Part shown: positions 44,806 to 55,631 of the stretch, piece by piece
Numbering within the stretch: the first letter of the stretch is position 1
Layout: the number at the start of each line of letters is the position of its first letter
NCBI RefSeq assembly: GCF_020525925.1
Contig: NZ_CP084876.1
Location: 5,084,001 to 5,148,000 of the forward strand
Direction: 5' to 3'
DNA length: 64,000 nt
Origin: Klebsiella quasipneumoniae subsp. quasipneumoniae
GTDB lineage: Bacteria > Pseudomonadota > Gammaproteobacteria > Enterobacterales > Enterobacteriaceae
Translations under genes and position numbers: made by a program
Notes under the pieces: model-generated
Told to the model about the DNA's origin: nothing
Seen by the model: the letters and a program-made list of their open reading frames with translations, nothing else
The model's database searches: none

Positions 44806-46968
44806 TTACACTTCCTCGAGCCGGGCGTAAGCCGCTACCAGCCATTTGATCCCCTGACCCTGAAAAGCCACCTGCAGCCGGCTGTGCTCGCCGCTGCCTT
44901 CGAGGTTGACGATGGTGCCTTCGCCAAACTTCGGATGTCGTACGCGCTGGCCTAATTTGTAGCCGGTATCGCTCTCGGCAATCGGCGCGCCCAGTCGCTG
45001 ATGGTTTACCGGGCGGCTTACCGTGGCCCGCAGACGCACCTCTTCTACGCACTCCTGCGGCAGTTCTCCAATAAAGCGCGACGGGCGATGGTAAACCTCT
45101 TTGCCGTACAGACGGCGGGTTTCCGCGTAGGTCAGCGTCAGCTTCTGCATGGCGCGCGTCACGCCAACGTAGGCCAGACGACGCTCTTCTTCCAGGCGGC
45201 CGCCTTCATCAAGGGCCATCTGGCTCGGGAACATCCCCTCTTCGACGCCGACGATGAACACCTGCGGGAACTCCAGCCCTTTCGCCGAGTGCAGGGTCAT
45301 CAACTGAACCGCGTCCTGCCAGGTGTCCGCCTGCCCTTCGCCCGCTTCCAGCGCGGCGTGGGAGAGGAACGCCTGCAGCGGCATCAGATCTTCATCTTCT
45401 TCGTTGTAGCTGAACTGGCGCGTCGCCGTCACCAGCTCCTCTAAGTTTTCAATACGGGTCTGGCCCTTCTCGCCTTTCTCCTGCTCGTACATCGCGCGCA
45501 GCCCGGAGTCTTTAATCACCCGATCGGTCTGGACGTGCAGCGGCATATCGGTGGTCTCCTGCGCCAGCGCGTCAATCAGCTCCATAAAGCGCTGCAAGGC
45601 GCTGGCGGCGCGACCGGCCAGCGCTTTATCTTTCAGCAGCTCGCGGCTGGCCTGCCACAGCGTCAGCTGACGATCGCGCGACGTCTGGCGCACCACGTCC
45701 AGCGTGCGGTCGCCGATGCCGCGGGTCGGCGTATTGACTACGCGCTCAAACGCCGCATCGTCGTTACGGTTGGCGATCAGACGCAGGTACGAGAGCGCAT
45801 CTTTGATTTCCTGGCGCTCGAAGAAGCGCATGCCGCCATAGATGCGGTACGGCATGCTGGCCTGCAGAAGCGCCTCTTCCAGCACGCGCGACTGGGCGTT
45901 GCTGCGATAGAGGATGGCGCACTGCTCCAGCGCCCCGCCGTTCTCCTGCCAGGTTTTTATCCGGTTCACCACGAAGCGTGCTTCGTCGAGATCGTTGAAA
46001 GCGCAGTACAGCGAGATCGGCTCGCCGTCGGCGCCGTCGGTCCAAAGCTTCTTGCCCAGGCGACCGTTGTTGTTTTCAATCAGGGCGTTGGCGGCGCTGA
46101 GGATGTTGCTGGTCGAGCGATAGTTCTGCTCAAGGCGGATGGTTTCCGCACCGGGAAAATCGTTAAGGAAGCGCTGAATGTTCTCGACCTGCGCGCCGCG
46201 CCAGCCGTAAATCGACTGATCGTCATCGCCGACGATCATCACCTTGCCGGTATCGCCCGCCAGCAGGCGGATCCAGGCGTATTGAATGTTGTTGGTATCC
46301 TGGAATTCGTCGACGAGGATATTGGTGAAACGCTCGCGGTAGTGCTGGAGGATATGCGGCTTATTCAGCCACAGCTCGTGGGCGCGCAGCAGCAGTTCGG
46401 CGAAGTCCACCAGCCCGGCGCGATCGCAGGCTTCCTGATAGGCCTGATAGACCTTCTGCCAGGTCTGCTCGACCGGGTTGCCGTAGCTCTGAATATGATG
46501 CGGACGCAGCCCTTCATCTTTCTGGCTGTTGATGTACCACATCGCCTGACGCGGCGGCCACTGCTTCTCATCGAGGTTCATCGCCTTAATCAGACGCTTC
46601 AGCAGGCGCAACTGGTCTTCGCTATCAAGGATTTGGAAATCCTGCGGCAGGTTGGCGTCCAGATGGTGCGCGCGCAGCAGGCGGTGGGCCAGGCCGTGGA
46701 AGGTGCCCACCCACATGCCGCCCTGGGTGGTGCCCATCAGCTGGCCGATACGATGGCGCATCTCTGCCGCCGCTTTGTTGGTAAAGGTCACCGCCATAAT
46801 AGAATACGGCGAGCAGTTCTCTACGCTCAGCAGCCAGGCGATACGGTGCACCAGAACGCGCGTCTTACCACTGCCCGCCCCTGCCAGCACCAGCATGTTG
46901 GTGCGCGAGGCCGCTACGGCTTCACGCTGTTTGTCATTGAGGCTGTCGAGCAGGTAAGAAACGTCCAT
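44806..46968 (-). CDS. uvrD: DNA helicase II (UvrD)
   Basis: UvrD unwinds DNA 3'-5' in nucleotide excision and mismatch repair and dismantles RecA filaments. ATG 46968 gives 720 residues as in E. coli; a GTG two codons earlier exists but has no better ribosome site. Superfamily 1A motifs in order: AGAGSGKT near residue 30, TFTNKAA, DEFQDTN, DDDQSIYGWRGA, LEQNYRS, TLHSAKGLEF and VGVTRA. The C-terminal Tudor-like end binds RNA polymerase and UvrB. A LexA box lies upstream. Confidence 0.98.
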   Translation of the reverse strand: MDVSYLLDSLNDKQREAVAASRTNMLVLAGAGSGKTRVLVHRIAWLLSVENCSPYSIMAVTFTNKAAAEMRHRIGQLMGTTQGGMWVGTFHGLAHRLLRAHHLDANLPQDFQILDSEDQLRLLKRLIKAMNLDEKQWPPRQAMWYINSQKDEGLRPHHIQSYGNPVEQTWQKVYQAYQEACDRAGLVDFAELLLRAHELWLNKPHILQHYRERFTNILVDEFQDTNNIQYAWIRLLAGDTGKVMIVGDDDQSIYGWRGAQVENIQRFLNDFPGAETIRLEQNYRSTSNILSAANALIENNNGRLGKKLWTDGADGEPISLYCAFNDLDEARFVVNRIKTWQENGGALEQCAILYRSNAQSRVLEEALLQASMPYRIYGGMRFFERQEIKDALSYLRLIANRNDDAAFERVVNTPTRGIGDRTLDVVRQTSRDRQLTLWQASRELLKDKALAGRAASALQRFMELIDALAQETTDMPLHVQTDRVIKDSGLRAMYEQEKGEKGQTRIENLEELVTATRQFSYNEEDEDLMPLQAFLSHAALEAGEGQADTWQDAVQLMTLHSAKGLEFPQVFIVGVEEGMFPSQMALDEGGRLEEERRLAYVGVTRAMQKLTLTYAETRRLYGKEVYHRPSRFIGELPQECVEEVRLRATVSRPVNHQRLGAPIAESDTGYKLGQRVRHPKFGEGTIVNLEGSGEHSRLQVAFQGQGIKWLVAAYARLEEV

Positions 46969-47002
46969 TGGCACCGCCGGAAGAGAAGGGGTTCCACGAA
47001 CC

Positions 47003-47018
47003 CCTGTTAATATATACA
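47003..47018. promoter_or_regulatory. LexA (SOS) box upstream of uvrD
   Basis: CTGTATATATTAACAG on the minus strand fits CTG-N10-CAG with the AT-rich centre. It lies 35-50 bp before the uvrD start, between yigB and uvrD, so uvrD is SOS-inducible independently of the genes upstream. Confidence 0.9.
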
Positions 47019-47031
47019 GAGTGACTGGTGA

Positions 47032-47748
47032 TTATATCAGCGAGGTCAGAGATGCCAACCGTGAAATTTCAATATGCGGCAGCAGGCGGCTGTCCGCGGT
47101 GTGCATCAGGTCCGCGCCTTGCGGTTTGATCCAGCATGCCTGCATGCCACAGCGCAGCGATCCGGCGACGTCAGTGGTCAGGTCATCGCCGACGTGCAGA
47201 ATATGCCCGAGCGGTAAGTTCAGGCGCTCCGCCGCCAGATGGTACATGTCGGCAAACGGCTTGGAGCGGCCATCCGGCCCGGCGCGCAGCACAAAGCGGA
47301 AATAGTCGCTCAGGCCGAACAGCTCTGGTCGGGCGTTGCCGTTGGTAATCGCCACCAGAGGCCACTTCTCCGCCAGCTTCGCCAGCGTATCGTGGGTCTC
47401 CTGCGGGACATCGACGCGGCTGCGCCAGTGGGCGAAGTGTTCCATCGCCGCATCGGCCCCCGCTTTCGCCGCGTCGGCGGAGAGGCCGGCGTTACGCATG
47501 CCTAACTCCAGCGCACGGTGGCGCCAGACGGTCACGTCGTGATAGATCTCAGGCTCGGATGCCAGCAGCGTCTGGCGCAGCTGATTAAGCTCATGGGCGT
47601 CGAACTGGCTGAGCGACGGATGGTAGCTGCGCACAAAAGCCAGCGACTCGTGCATCGTCCGGTCAATTACCGGGCGGTTATCATAAAGGGTATCGTCCAG
47701 GTCAAACGTCAGCGCGGAAATCTGGCCCAGAGGTCGGTAAAAACGCAT
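47032..47748 (-). CDS. yigB: HAD phosphatase YigB (FMN / riboflavin-pathway phosphatase)
   Basis: A 238-residue HAD hydrolase; the E. coli enzyme dephosphorylates FMN and is a candidate for the 5-amino-6-(5-phosphoribitylamino)uracil step of riboflavin synthesis. Motif [13 protein letters not shown] at about residues 13-24, motif II AITNGNA and motif III/IV in [12 protein letters not shown]. Its ATG overlaps the last base of the xerC stop (TAATG), indicating translational coupling. Confidence 0.95.
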   Translation of the reverse strand: MRFYRPLGQISALTFDLDDTLYDNRPVIDRTMHESLAFVRSYHPSLSQFDAHELNQLRQTLLASEPEIYHDVTVWRHRALELGMRNAGLSADAAKAGADAAMEHFAHWRSRVDVPQETHDTLAKLAEKWPLVAITNGNARPELFGLSDYFRFVLRAGPDGRSKPFADMYHLAAERLNLPLGHILHVGDDLTTDVAGSLRCGMQACWIKPQGADLMHTADSRLLPHIEISRLASLTSLI

Positions 47749-48650
47749 TATTTCCCCCGTTTTGCGCGCGGATGCGCGGCATCGTACACCGAGGCAAGGT
47801 GTTGAAAGTCGAGATGGGTATAAATTTGGGTGGTGGAGAGGTTAGCATGACCCAACAGCTCCTGCACACCGCGCAGATCGCCGCTGGACTCCAGCATATG
47901 AGTGGCAAAGGAGTGGCGAAGCTTGTGCGGATGCACATGGCTGTTCAGCCCCTGCTTAATGCCCCACTCGGCGAACCGCTTCTGTACGTTGCGCGCCGAA
48001 ATGCGCTTGCCCAGTTTCGACAAAAACAGCGCGTCGTCGTCGGTACCGAACAGGCCGCGTAAATCCAGCCAGTGCTCAATCCACATCACGGCGTTGCGAC
48101 CGATCGGCAAACGGCGCTCTTTGCTGCCTTTGCCCATCACCCAGACCTCGCCGCTTTCGAGATCGAGATGTTTGATATCAAGGTTGACCAGCTCGGATAA
48201 ACGCAGCCCCGCGCCGTACATCACCTCCAGCATCGCCCGGTCGCGCACCGCCAGCGGATCGTTGAGATCGATATCCAGCAGCCGATTGACGTCATCGACA
48301 TCGATATTTTTCGGCAGGTGACGGGGAATTTTCGGCGCGGCGATCCCTTTCGCCGGGTTGGCGCTGAGCTCGCCCTGGCCGACCAGCCAGTCGAAGAAAC
48401 TGCGCAGCGCCGACAGGCGAAGCGCCAGGCTCGCCGGGCCTAACCCCGCGCGGCGACTGCGCACCGCAAAGCTTCGCACCTGAGCGGCATCGCACTGTGA
48501 CCAGCTTTTCAGACCCGCCTCATCCGCCAGGGCGATCAGCGCGTCCAGCTGTCGCTGGTAATTCAGTAACGTGATCGGGCTGAGCTGGCGTTCAACGCCC
48601 AGGTGGCGCAGAAAGCGGGAGACGGCGGAGAAGAGAGGAGAATCGGTCAT
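47748..48650 (-). CDS. xerC: Tyrosine recombinase XerC
   Basis: XerC with XerD resolves chromosome dimers at dif and plasmid multimers. 300 residues (E. coli 298). N-terminal SAM-like core-binding domain (1-110), catalytic domain with Arg in [12 protein letters not shown], Lys in [11 protein letters not shown], His-x-x-Arg in [11 protein letters not shown], His in [11 protein letters not shown] and the nucleophile Tyr in IYTHLDF. Overlaps yigA by 4 nt. A housekeeping gene here, not a sign of an integrated element. Confidence 0.98.
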   Translation of the reverse strand: MTDSPLFSAVSRFLRHLGVERQLSPITLLNYQRQLDALIALADEAGLKSWSQCDAAQVRSFAVRSRRAGLGPASLALRLSALRSFFDWLVGQGELSANPAKGIAAPKIPRHLPKNIDVDDVNRLLDIDLNDPLAVRDRAMLEVMYGAGLRLSELVNLDIKHLDLESGEVWVMGKGSKERRLPIGRNAVMWIEHWLDLRGLFGTDDDALFLSKLGKRISARNVQKRFAEWGIKQGLNSHVHPHKLRHSFATHMLESSGDLRGVQELLGHANLSTTQIYTHLDFQHLASVYDAAHPRAKRGK

Positions 48651-49354
48651 GCGCGTTCAATCCAGCGCTCCAGCAGGCCGGGCAGCATCTGGGCAATCTC
48701 CTGCAGCAGCTGCGTCCCCTGTCCTGGCTGATAATGCTGCGCATCGCGGCTGCTAAAGAGCATCACGCCGGGGGCATTATCGCCGCCCAGCAGCGACATC
48801 GCCACTGACCCAATGGCTTTCGCCTCCGGCAGCACCACCAACAGCTCCGGACCGTTGAGCGGCCCAAGGTAGTGGCGCGCCTGGCCCAGACGTTGAATAC
48901 GGATCGGCTCAAACGCCTGCCGGCTTAACGCCAGATGGGTAAACTTCGAAGGCGCGCCGAGGCGCCAGCTGTCAGGGAACAGGCGCACCGTGGCGCCCGC
49001 CAGCCCCAGCTCGCGCGCCCAGCGGTGAAGGCGGTTGAGCATATCGTCGAGGCTCTCCGCCGCCGCCAGCCGCGTTTGCAGCTGCAGCAGGCGCTGGAAC
49101 AGGCTTTCATTGGCGACCGCCTGCTCCATCAGCAGCGACATATTCTCTTCCAGCACATGAATATGGTTACGCGCCCGCATCATATGCCACTCCACCAGCG
49201 AAATCGTACCGCGTACCGGATGCGGGACGCGGAGGTGTTCGACCTGGGCGGCATTACGAATAAAAAATTCAGGATGTTGCAACAGATAGTCCACCACGGC
49301 GCGATCGTTCAATGCGCTGGCGACCTCCTGTTGTTCTTCCCCGATTGGTTTCAT
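48647..49354 (-). CDS. yigA: DUF484 / GAF-like protein YigA
   Basis: A 235-residue protein of the DUF484 family; function unknown. Seen: an N-terminal helical part beginning with [11 protein letters not shown], a coiled-coil linker (about 65-105), then a GAF-like domain with [18 protein letters not shown]. Always found between dapF and xerC in enterobacteria; it overlaps both by 4 nt, so translation is tightly coupled. Confidence 0.92.
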   Translation of the reverse strand: MKPIGEEQQEVASALNDRAVVDYLLQHPEFFIRNAAQVEHLRVPHPVRGTISLVEWHMMRARNHIHVLEENMSLLMEQAVANESLFQRLLQLQTRLAAAESLDDMLNRLHRWARELGLAGATVRLFPDSWRLGAPSKFTHLALSRQAFEPIRIQRLGQARHYLGPLNGPELLVVLPEAKAIGSVAMSLLGGDNAPGVMLFSSRDAQHYQPGQGTQLLQEIAQMLPGLLERWIERA

Positions 49355-50175
49355 AAATGAATAAATCCATCATAGACATGGGCCGCCGGGCCGGTCATAA
49401 ACAGCGGCTGGCCCGGGCCTTTCCAGGCGATATCAAGACGACCGCCGGGTAATTCCACACGTACCGTTTCAGCGAGCAGCCCCTGCTGGATCCCCACCGC
49501 CACCGCGGCGCAGGCGCCGCTGCCGCAGGCCTGAGTTTCCCCGGCGCCGCGTTCGTAGACGCGCAGACGGATATGGGACCGGCCGACCACCTGCATAAAG
49601 CCGATATTGGCGCGCTCCGGAAAACGCTCATGGCTTTCCATTACCGGGCCGAGGGTTTCCACCGCCGCCGTATCCACATCATCCACCTGGATAACGCAGT
49701 GCGGGTTCCCCATGGATACCACGCCGCACAATACTGTCTGCTCGGCGGCACGCATGATATAGGTCTTTTCCGCTTTGTTGGCGCGGAACGGCACCTGGGA
49801 GGGCTCGAAGTTGGGCTCGCCCATGTTCACCCGCACCAGATCGTCTTCCGTTACGCTTAATACCATACGGCCGTTGGCCGTACTCACGCGGATGTCACGT
49901 TTATTGGTCAGGCCTTTCAGCCGGACGAAGCGTGCGAAACAGCGCGCACCGTTGCCGCACTGCGACACTTCGCTGCCGTCGGCATTAAAGATCCGGTAAT
50001 GGAAATCCAGATCCGGATCGTAGGGCGGCTCCACCACTAACAGCTGATCGAACCCGACGCCAAGGTGGCGATCCGCCAGGCGGCGAATCAGCTCCGGCGA
50101 GAAAAAAACATTCTGCGTTACCGCGTCAACGACCATAAAATCGTTGCCAAGGCCATGCATTTTAGAGAACTGCAT
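49351..50175 (-). CDS. dapF: Diaminopimelate epimerase
   Basis: DapF converts LL- to meso-diaminopimelate for lysine and peptidoglycan synthesis, without cofactor. 274 residues, E. coli length, from the second of two adjacent ATGs. The two catalytic cysteines are seen: Cys73 in QCGNGARCF and the partner near 217 in [10 protein letters not shown]. Start [13 protein letters not shown] is diagnostic. 35 bp downstream of lptM. Confidence 0.98.
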   Translation of the reverse strand: MQFSKMHGLGNDFMVVDAVTQNVFFSPELIRRLADRHLGVGFDQLLVVEPPYDPDLDFHYRIFNADGSEVSQCGNGARCFARFVRLKGLTNKRDIRVSTANGRMVLSVTEDDLVRVNMGEPNFEPSQVPFRANKAEKTYIMRAAEQTVLCGVVSMGNPHCVIQVDDVDTAAVETLGPVMESHERFPERANIGFMQVVGRSHIRLRVYERGAGETQACGSGACAAVAVGIQQGLLAETVRVELPGGRLDIAWKGPGQPLFMTGPAAHVYDGFIHL

Positions 50176-50210
50176 CATCTACTCCAGTTGCGCGGAACAG
50201 AACGTTATCG

Positions 50211-50414
50211 TTAGTAATTGACCTGGCTCGGACCACCGGTATCGCCACGATCGTTACGATCCGGCGTTGAGCTCTGAATGCCCGGGTTAACCGGTTTGGT
50301 CGGCGGCGGCGCAGTTTTGTCAGCCGGCGGGAAATAGAGAGGCCCTTTCAAACCGCAGCCGGTCAGGCTGAAGATCGCAAACAAAACGGCAAGCGTAGGA
50401 AAAACGTTTTTCAT
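50211..50414 (-). CDS. lptM: LPS-assembly lipoprotein LptM (YifL)
   Basis: A 67-residue lipoprotein; in E. coli LptM binds the LptD/LptE translocon and promotes oxidative maturation of LptD. Signal peptide of 19 residues with lipobox LTG-C (Cys20), then GLKGPLYFPPADK, a conserved stretch, and a disordered Pro-rich end. The ATG at 50414 matches E. coli. First gene of lptM-dapF-yigA-xerC-yigB, divergent from cyaY. Confidence 0.93.
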   Translation of the reverse strand: MKNVFPTLAVLFAIFSLTGCGLKGPLYFPPADKTAPPPTKPVNPGIQSSTPDRNDRGDTGGPSQVNY

Positions 50415-50552
50415 TGATAGTTGCCCGTGATTCATTCTTTCTGCTTTCTATCATCGCAGGAGAAGGCGTAAAAGCAAGCCTTTAGCATCTGACTGCGCGC
50501 GCTTTTGTTTCGCGCTATACTGCCGCCAATCTCAAAAATGCGGGACAGAATC

Positions 50553-50873
50553 ATGAATGACAGTGAATTTCATCGCCTTGCCGACAGCCTGTGGATGACC
50601 ATCGAAGAACGCCTGGACGACTGGGACGGCGATAGCGACATCGACTGCGAAATCAACGGCGGCGTGTTGACCATCAGCTTTGAAAACGGCAGCAAAATCA
50701 TTATTAACCGTCAGGAGCCGCTGCACCAGGTATGGCTGGCCACCAAACAGGGCGGCTACCATTTCGATCTCAAAGGCGACGAGTGGATCTGCGATCGCAG
50801 CGGCGAGACCTTCTGGGATCTGCTGGAGCAGGCGGCAAGTCAGCAGGCCGGTGAGACGGTGAGATTCCGTTAA
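50553..50873 (+). CDS. cyaY: Frataxin homologue CyaY
   Basis: CyaY is an iron-binding regulator of the Isc iron-sulfur cluster machinery, slowing IscS when iron is scarce or in excess. 106 residues from ATG 50553 as in E. coli. The acidic first helix ([19 protein letters not shown]) and the strands [20 protein letters not shown] are conserved. Convergent with cyaA. Confidence 0.97.
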   Translation: MNDSEFHRLADSLWMTIEERLDDWDGDSDIDCEINGGVLTISFENGSKIIINRQEPLHQVWLATKQGGYHFDLKGDEWICDRSGETFWDLLEQAASQQAGETVRFR

Positions 50874-50883
50874 TGACGCGTTT

Positions 50884-50918
50884 CCCGGATGGCGGCGCAT
50901 CGCGCCTTATCCGGGCTA
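50884..50918. repeat. REP-type element between cyaY and cyaA
   Basis: Palindrome CCCGGATGG.../...TTATCCGGG followed by CTAC. The rest of the 150-bp gap to cyaA is GC-rich and may hold a second, degenerate repeat (about 50930-51000), but no gene. Confidence 0.7.
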
Positions 50919-51021
50919 CCCGACGGCTCAGGTAGTCCCCAGGCCCGTACCGCCGGACGACGAACGCAGGCACGGAGCCGCGACGCCTGACCCGGCCTGG
51001 GAAAGCGCGCCCCGATAAGCG

Positions 51022-53574
51022 TTACGAGTAGCGCTGCTGCAGCACCGGCGAGGCGGTAACGTCCTGGCTGGTGGGTATCGCGGCGGCAATCGCCTGAGTG
51101 CGGAAAGGGATCACCTGGGTGCGCCCGTCCACCTCGACAATCTGATAGAACTGCGGCAGGTTGAAGTTGATAAAGCTGGAGCCGTAGGTAAAACGATCGT
51201 GCGATGACGAATAGAAGCGGCTGACGTCGCGCACCAGCTCCTCTTTGCTGCCCTCGCAGTGGTGATACACCTCAGCGCGGTTGCTCTCATCGAGAATATA
51301 GATGTTAAAGCCGCTGTCGTTGTTATCCGCGTCTTCAAAGAAGAACTGAATAATCCCTTCGCTGGCGAAGCCGTCCACCACCGCCGGCAGCTTAACGTGA
51401 TTGGTTTCCACCTGCACCGACAGGCCGTGGAGCTTGTTGTGCGAGATAGCGCCGTAGAATTCAATGGCGTTTTCCAGCTTCTGCACCGAAACATTGAGAC
51501 GCTCGAAGAACAGCCCCCAGGTCTGGCCGGAGACGCGCAGCGCTTTAAAGCGCCCGGTATCCTGGCGGGTACTGGAGAGACGCAGTTCGATGCACTCGGA
51601 GATCATCTGCTGTACGCGGGTACGGATCAGGCCGCGCAGATGTTGGCTATAGCAGAACACCTCCACGCTGTCCGGCGGCGCGGCGTCCTGATGCATTTTA
51701 CCGAGGATCGTTTTCAGCGCTTCGATCATCGCCTGCTCGCCGTTGAAATGCAGGGTACGCACTTCGTTCCACGAGTTGCGATACAGCAGGTCGACGCTGC
51801 CGATCAGGCATTTTTGCTCTTCGCCGAAGCTGAAAACATCAAGCTTACGGAAATCAAAGTGCACCACCTGATTGCGGAAGGCCGCCGTCGGGTCATATTC
51901 GAGGTTGACGATAATCGCCAGGTGGCGAATTTCGCATGGGCTGTATAGCGCTTTTGGCGTCGGCGCCGGCAGGCGCAGCGGGAAGTGGTGCGACACGTCG
52001 GCCACCATCTCCTGCAGCTTCGCCAGATCGACGATGCCGTTGCCCTTAATAAACAGGCGGGTGCGTGAGGTCAGCAGGCCGTTAAACCAGGCCCAGGCCA
52101 CCAGCTTATTAAGATAACGGTTATATTCCAGCGGCTGATGGCTGATGATCGATTCCATATCCGGCGCGCGGTTGTACAGATACCAACCGGTACGGTTGGC
52201 GCGACCCGGCGGCACGTGGATAAAGGTCAGATTCGGTTCCGACAGGTCCGGCGAAATTTGCGGGTTCACCAGCGTCACTTTGCCCGGCAGCGCTTCAAAA
52301 GCCGCATACAGCTTACGCGTCAGCACGCCAATATCCTGCGGACTGGCGGAGACGCTGAGGTTATTGCGCCGCGCGAAGCGGATCAGATTACGATAGCTCT
52401 GCATCATCGCATCGAGCAGTTCGTTGTGCGCCTTGCGCACTTCATCAATTTTCCAGTTCGCGCGGTTGTCGAGCATCATCAGACGCTTTTCATCCCAGCC
52501 CCACGCGTTGACCAGCTGGCTGACGACTTCGCGACGCCAGCCGACGCAGGCGCGTTCGCGGCTGAGTTTTTCACACACTTTCAGATAGAAGCAGCGGCGC
52601 ACCAGGTCGAGACGGGTTTCATCTTCGATGGCCTGCAGGTAGGTGGTGACGCGCTCCAGCATCATGCAGTACGGGTCGAGGCCGAAGGAGACGATCTCGC
52701 CATCGTGCAGGCGCTGTTTGATATCTTTCGCCAGCAGGCGGTTATTGGGGTATTCCCAGGAATAGGCTTCCAGCAGCAGCGTTTTCAGCACCGCTTTATA
52801 GGGGGAGTCGATACTCTTATACAGCTGCCACAGGCTGGCGCCGAAGTACTCTTCAGCCGACAGCGAACTGAGGCCGCCGAGATCGAGCCACTCGTTTGGC
52901 GTCAGCACGCCCTGGGCATACAGCCCCATGACGTAATCGTCGTAATGCTCTTCTTCATCGCACGGCACCATATTCCACAGAATACGCTTGCCGGCGAGAC
53001 GGACCGCGGTGCGGTAGAACTCATCGAGCAGTAAAATATGCTGGGTCGAACCGCAGTCTTCGCCGCCGAGGCTGCCGCTTTCGTTATGGCGGAAACGGTT
53101 TTCGTCGATCAGGAAGAAGCTGACTTCCACACCGAGCGAGGCCGCCCAGCTCTCAAGCAGGCTGCATTTTCGCTGCAGCAGCTGGCGCTCTTCGCTATCC
53201 AGCCAGGCCTGGTGACATACCCAGATGTCCAGATCGGAAGAACAGCTCTGGCCGACGGAGGAGGTACTGCCCATCGAGTAGACGCCGGTGATCGGCAGCT
53301 CGCCTTTCGGCGGCTCCTGGGTCTGCATGCCGCGATGCAGTTCCAGTTCTTCAAGATAGTGGCGTTGGGTTTCATCAGGCGTGTAGAGGCAAATGCCACG
53401 GGGAACGTTACCGTCAAGGTAACCCGGCATCAGCGGGTGATGATAATGTAATAACGTTGGCAGTAGACTGTAAACCTGCTGGAAAGCGGGTCCCATGGCA
53501 GCAAGCGCGCGATCCACGCGCAGTTGGTTGATGGCATCCAGTCTCTGTTTCAGTGTCTCAATATAGAGGTACAA
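51022..53574 (-). CDS. cyaA: Class I adenylate cyclase
   Basis: CyaA makes cAMP for CRP, activated through phosphorylated EIIA-Glc. Started at TTG 53574, as in E. coli where a UUG start limits expression, the product has 850 residues (E. coli 848). N-terminal catalytic half with the nucleotidyltransferase motif [17 protein letters not shown]; the C-terminal half is regulatory. The longer upstream frame with its ATG crosses the promoter region and is rejected. Divergent from hemC. Confidence 0.96.
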   Translation of the reverse strand: MYLYIETLKQRLDAINQLRVDRALAAMGPAFQQVYSLLPTLLHYHHPLMPGYLDGNVPRGICLYTPDETQRHYLEELELHRGMQTQEPPKGELPITGVYSMGSTSSVGQSCSSDLDIWVCHQAWLDSEERQLLQRKCSLLESWAASLGVEVSFFLIDENRFRHNESGSLGGEDCGSTQHILLLDEFYRTAVRLAGKRILWNMVPCDEEEHYDDYVMGLYAQGVLTPNEWLDLGGLSSLSAEEYFGASLWQLYKSIDSPYKAVLKTLLLEAYSWEYPNNRLLAKDIKQRLHDGEIVSFGLDPYCMMLERVTTYLQAIEDETRLDLVRRCFYLKVCEKLSRERACVGWRREVVSQLVNAWGWDEKRLMMLDNRANWKIDEVRKAHNELLDAMMQSYRNLIRFARRNNLSVSASPQDIGVLTRKLYAAFEALPGKVTLVNPQISPDLSEPNLTFIHVPPGRANRTGWYLYNRAPDMESIISHQPLEYNRYLNKLVAWAWFNGLLTSRTRLFIKGNGIVDLAKLQEMVADVSHHFPLRLPAPTPKALYSPCEIRHLAIIVNLEYDPTAAFRNQVVHFDFRKLDVFSFGEEQKCLIGSVDLLYRNSWNEVRTLHFNGEQAMIEALKTILGKMHQDAAPPDSVEVFCYSQHLRGLIRTRVQQMISECIELRLSSTRQDTGRFKALRVSGQTWGLFFERLNVSVQKLENAIEFYGAISHNKLHGLSVQVETNHVKLPAVVDGFASEGIIQFFFEDADNNDSGFNIYILDESNRAEVYHHCEGSKEELVRDVSRFYSSSHDRFTYGSSFINFNLPQFYQIVEVDGRTQVIPFRTQAIAAAIPTSQDVTASPVLQQRYS

Positions 53575-53702
53575 GACATATCGCCTGATGTTCAAAAACC
53601 CGAGGTACAATAGTACGGAGGATTTCAGTATTTCAACAAAAACCGTCACCATTCGTCGTCGGTGTGGTTGTGAAGAGCAGCGGACAGACAAATGGTTTAA
53701 AA

Positions 53703-53718
53703 CGTGATCAATTTAACA
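53703..53718. promoter_or_regulatory. CRP site overlapping the cyaA promoter
   Basis: CGTGATCAATTTAACA has one good CRP half-site (CGTGA) and a poor second half. It overlaps the -10 of the candidate cyaA P2 promoter. In E. coli CRP represses cyaA from this position, so cAMP synthesis would be self-limiting. Confidence 0.6.
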
Positions 53719-53738
53719 CCTTGCTCATTGACCGTAAA
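53710..53738 (-). promoter_or_regulatory. cyaA P2 promoter candidate
   Basis: -35 TTTACG (53738-53733), 17-bp spacer, -10 TAAATT (53715-53710), matching the organisation of E. coli cyaA P2. The remaining 357-bp cyaA/hemC gap contains no gene; hemC is read to the right from it. Confidence 0.65.
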
Positions 53739-53931
53739 GAAAGATGCGCTACATACAAGTGTAGCACCGTTTATTACCTGTAAATTCCTCACTACGCCTC
53801 CGGCAACCGCCACGCGCATGAAAGGTTAAAAAAGAGTGGGCCGGAGCTATCTCCCACATAAACCGTGAAAACTAACATCCGTAAGACAACAATGTTAGGA
53901 TGGTTAGTGGTCGACAATGACGGTAACAAGC

Positions 53932-54873
53932 ATGTTAGACAAAGTTTTGAAAATTGCCACACGGCAAAGCCCGCTTGCGCTATGGCAGGCGCAATATGTT
54001 AAAGCGCGCCTGGAACAAGCGCATCCCGGACTGAAGGTCGAGCTGGTGCCGATGGTCACTCGCGGGGATGTCATCCTTGATACTCCCCTGGCAAAGGTGG
54101 GTGGCAAGGGCTTATTTGTGAAAGAGTTAGAGCTTGCCATGCTCGAAGGGCGCGCCGATATCGCCGTTCATTCGATGAAAGATGTGCCGGTGGAATTCCC
54201 GGAGGGGCTGGGGCTGGTGACAATCTGCGAGCGCGACGATCCGCGCGACGCGTTTGTCTCCAATCGCTATGCCTCGATTGATGAACTCCCGGCCGGCAGC
54301 GTCGTTGGCACGTCAAGTTTACGCCGTCAGTGCCAGCTGGCCGCCACCCGTCCGGATCTGGTGATCCGCTCTCTGCGCGGTAATGTCGGTACCCGACTGA
54401 GTAAGCTGGATAACGGCGAGTATGACGCCATCATCCTCGCCGCCGCCGGCCTGAAGCGCCTGCAGCTCGAGGCGCGAATTCGCCAGCCGCTGTCGCCTGA
54501 GCAATCTCTGCCGGCGGTCGGCCAGGGCGCGGTGGGCATCGAATGCCGTCTCGACGATGCATGGACCCAGGGGCTGTTAGCGCCTCTCAACCATACGGAA
54601 ACGGCAGTGCGCGTGCGCGCCGAGCGGGCGATGAACACGCGTCTCGAAGGCGGCTGTCAGGTGCCGATTGGTAGCTATGCGGAACTGAAAGACGGTGAAC
54701 TGTGGCTGCGGGCGCTGGTTGGCGCCCCGGATGGTTCGCAGATGGTACGCGGCGAACGGCGCGGGCCAGCAGAGCAGGCCGAAGCGCTTGGCATCTCGCT
54801 GGCGGAAGAGCTCCTGGATAACGGCGCCCGCGATATTCTCGCGGCAGTTTATGATGGAGAAGCCCCACGATGA
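53932..54873 (+). CDS. hemC: Hydroxymethylbilane synthase (porphobilinogen deaminase)
   Basis: HemC joins four porphobilinogens into hydroxymethylbilane. ATG 53932 gives 313 residues as in E. coli ([19 protein letters not shown]); five upstream codons form an alternative start. Conserved: [28 protein letters not shown] and the dipyrromethane-binding Cys in [10 protein letters not shown]. Its stop overlaps hemD by 4 nt. First gene of hemCDXY. Confidence 0.97.
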   Translation: MLDKVLKIATRQSPLALWQAQYVKARLEQAHPGLKVELVPMVTRGDVILDTPLAKVGGKGLFVKELELAMLEGRADIAVHSMKDVPVEFPEGLGLVTICERDDPRDAFVSNRYASIDELPAGSVVGTSSLRRQCQLAATRPDLVIRSLRGNVGTRLSKLDNGEYDAIILAAAGLKRLQLEARIRQPLSPEQSLPAVGQGAVGIECRLDDAWTQGLLAPLNHTETAVRVRAERAMNTRLEGGCQVPIGSYAELKDGELWLRALVGAPDGSQMVRGERRGPAEQAEALGISLAEELLDNGARDILAAVYDGEAPR

Positions 54874-55610
54874 GCATCCTGGTCACTCGTCCACTACCGC
54901 AAGGAGAAGCGCTGGTCAGCCGTCTGCGGGCCATGGGACGCGTGGCCTGGAGCTTTCCGCTGATAGAATTTACGCCCGGTCGGGAGCTTCCCGCGCTGGG
55001 CGACGCGCTTGCCCGCCTGGGGCCTGACGATCTGCTGTTCGCGCTGTCCCAGCATGCGGTGGAGTTCGCCCATGCCCGTCTGCAGCAACAGGGTATGCCC
55101 TGGCCCACTTCCCCGCGTTATTTTGCCATTGGCCGCACGACGGCGCTGGCCCTGCATACTGTCAGCGGGCAGCACATCCATTACCCGTTAGATCGGGAAA
55201 TTAGCGAAGTCTTGCTACAATTACCTGAATTACAAAACATTGCCGGGAAGAATGCGCTGATCTTACGCGGCAATGGTGGGCGGGAACTCTTAGGCGCGAC
55301 GCTGACCGAGCGCGGCGCCAGGGTCACATTTTGTGAATGTTATCAACGTAGTGCAAAGCATTACGATGGCGCAGAAGAAGCGATGCGCTGGCAATCTCGC
55401 GGGGTCACCACGCTGGTGGTCACCAGCGGCGAGATGCTGCAGCAGCTATGGTCGTTAATACCGCAATGGTATCGCGAACGGTGGCTCCTGCACTGCCGCG
55501 TTGTCGTTGTCAGCGAACGTCTGGCCCTTCAGGCCCGGGAGCTGGGCTGGCAGGAGATTCAGGTTGCCGATAGCGCCGACAACGATGCGCTGCTACGCGC
55601 ATTACAATAA
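54870..55610 (+). CDS. hemD: Uroporphyrinogen-III synthase
   Basis: HemD closes and inverts ring D of hydroxymethylbilane to give uroporphyrinogen III, precursor of heme, siroheme and B12. 246 residues as in E. coli. The family is poorly conserved; recognisable parts are [30 protein letters not shown] and [10 protein letters not shown]. Coupled to hemC by ATGA overlap. Confidence 0.95.
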   Translation: MSILVTRPLPQGEALVSRLRAMGRVAWSFPLIEFTPGRELPALGDALARLGPDDLLFALSQHAVEFAHARLQQQGMPWPTSPRYFAIGRTTALALHTVSGQHIHYPLDREISEVLLQLPELQNIAGKNALILRGNGGRELLGATLTERGARVTFCECYQRSAKHYDGAEEAMRWQSRGVTTLVVTSGEMLQQLWSLIPQWYRERWLLHCRVVVVSERLALQARELGWQEIQVADSADNDALLRALQ

Positions 55611-55631
55611 CTCTCAACATTGGAAGCCATA

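Noticed and set aside
45535..47010. 491-codon plus-strand ORF opposite uvrD
   Set aside because: A shadow of the highly biased uvrD codons; no ribosome site, composition atypical for a protein, and uvrD is certain on the other strand.
47748..48650. xerC as an integrase marking a genomic island
   Set aside because: It matches housekeeping XerC in length, motifs and the dapF-yigA-xerC-yigB-uvrD context.
53575..53691. N-terminal extension of cyaA with an upstream alternative start codon
   Set aside because: The extension is not conserved; E. coli uses the UUG that aligns with 53574, and the extension would cross the promoter leader.
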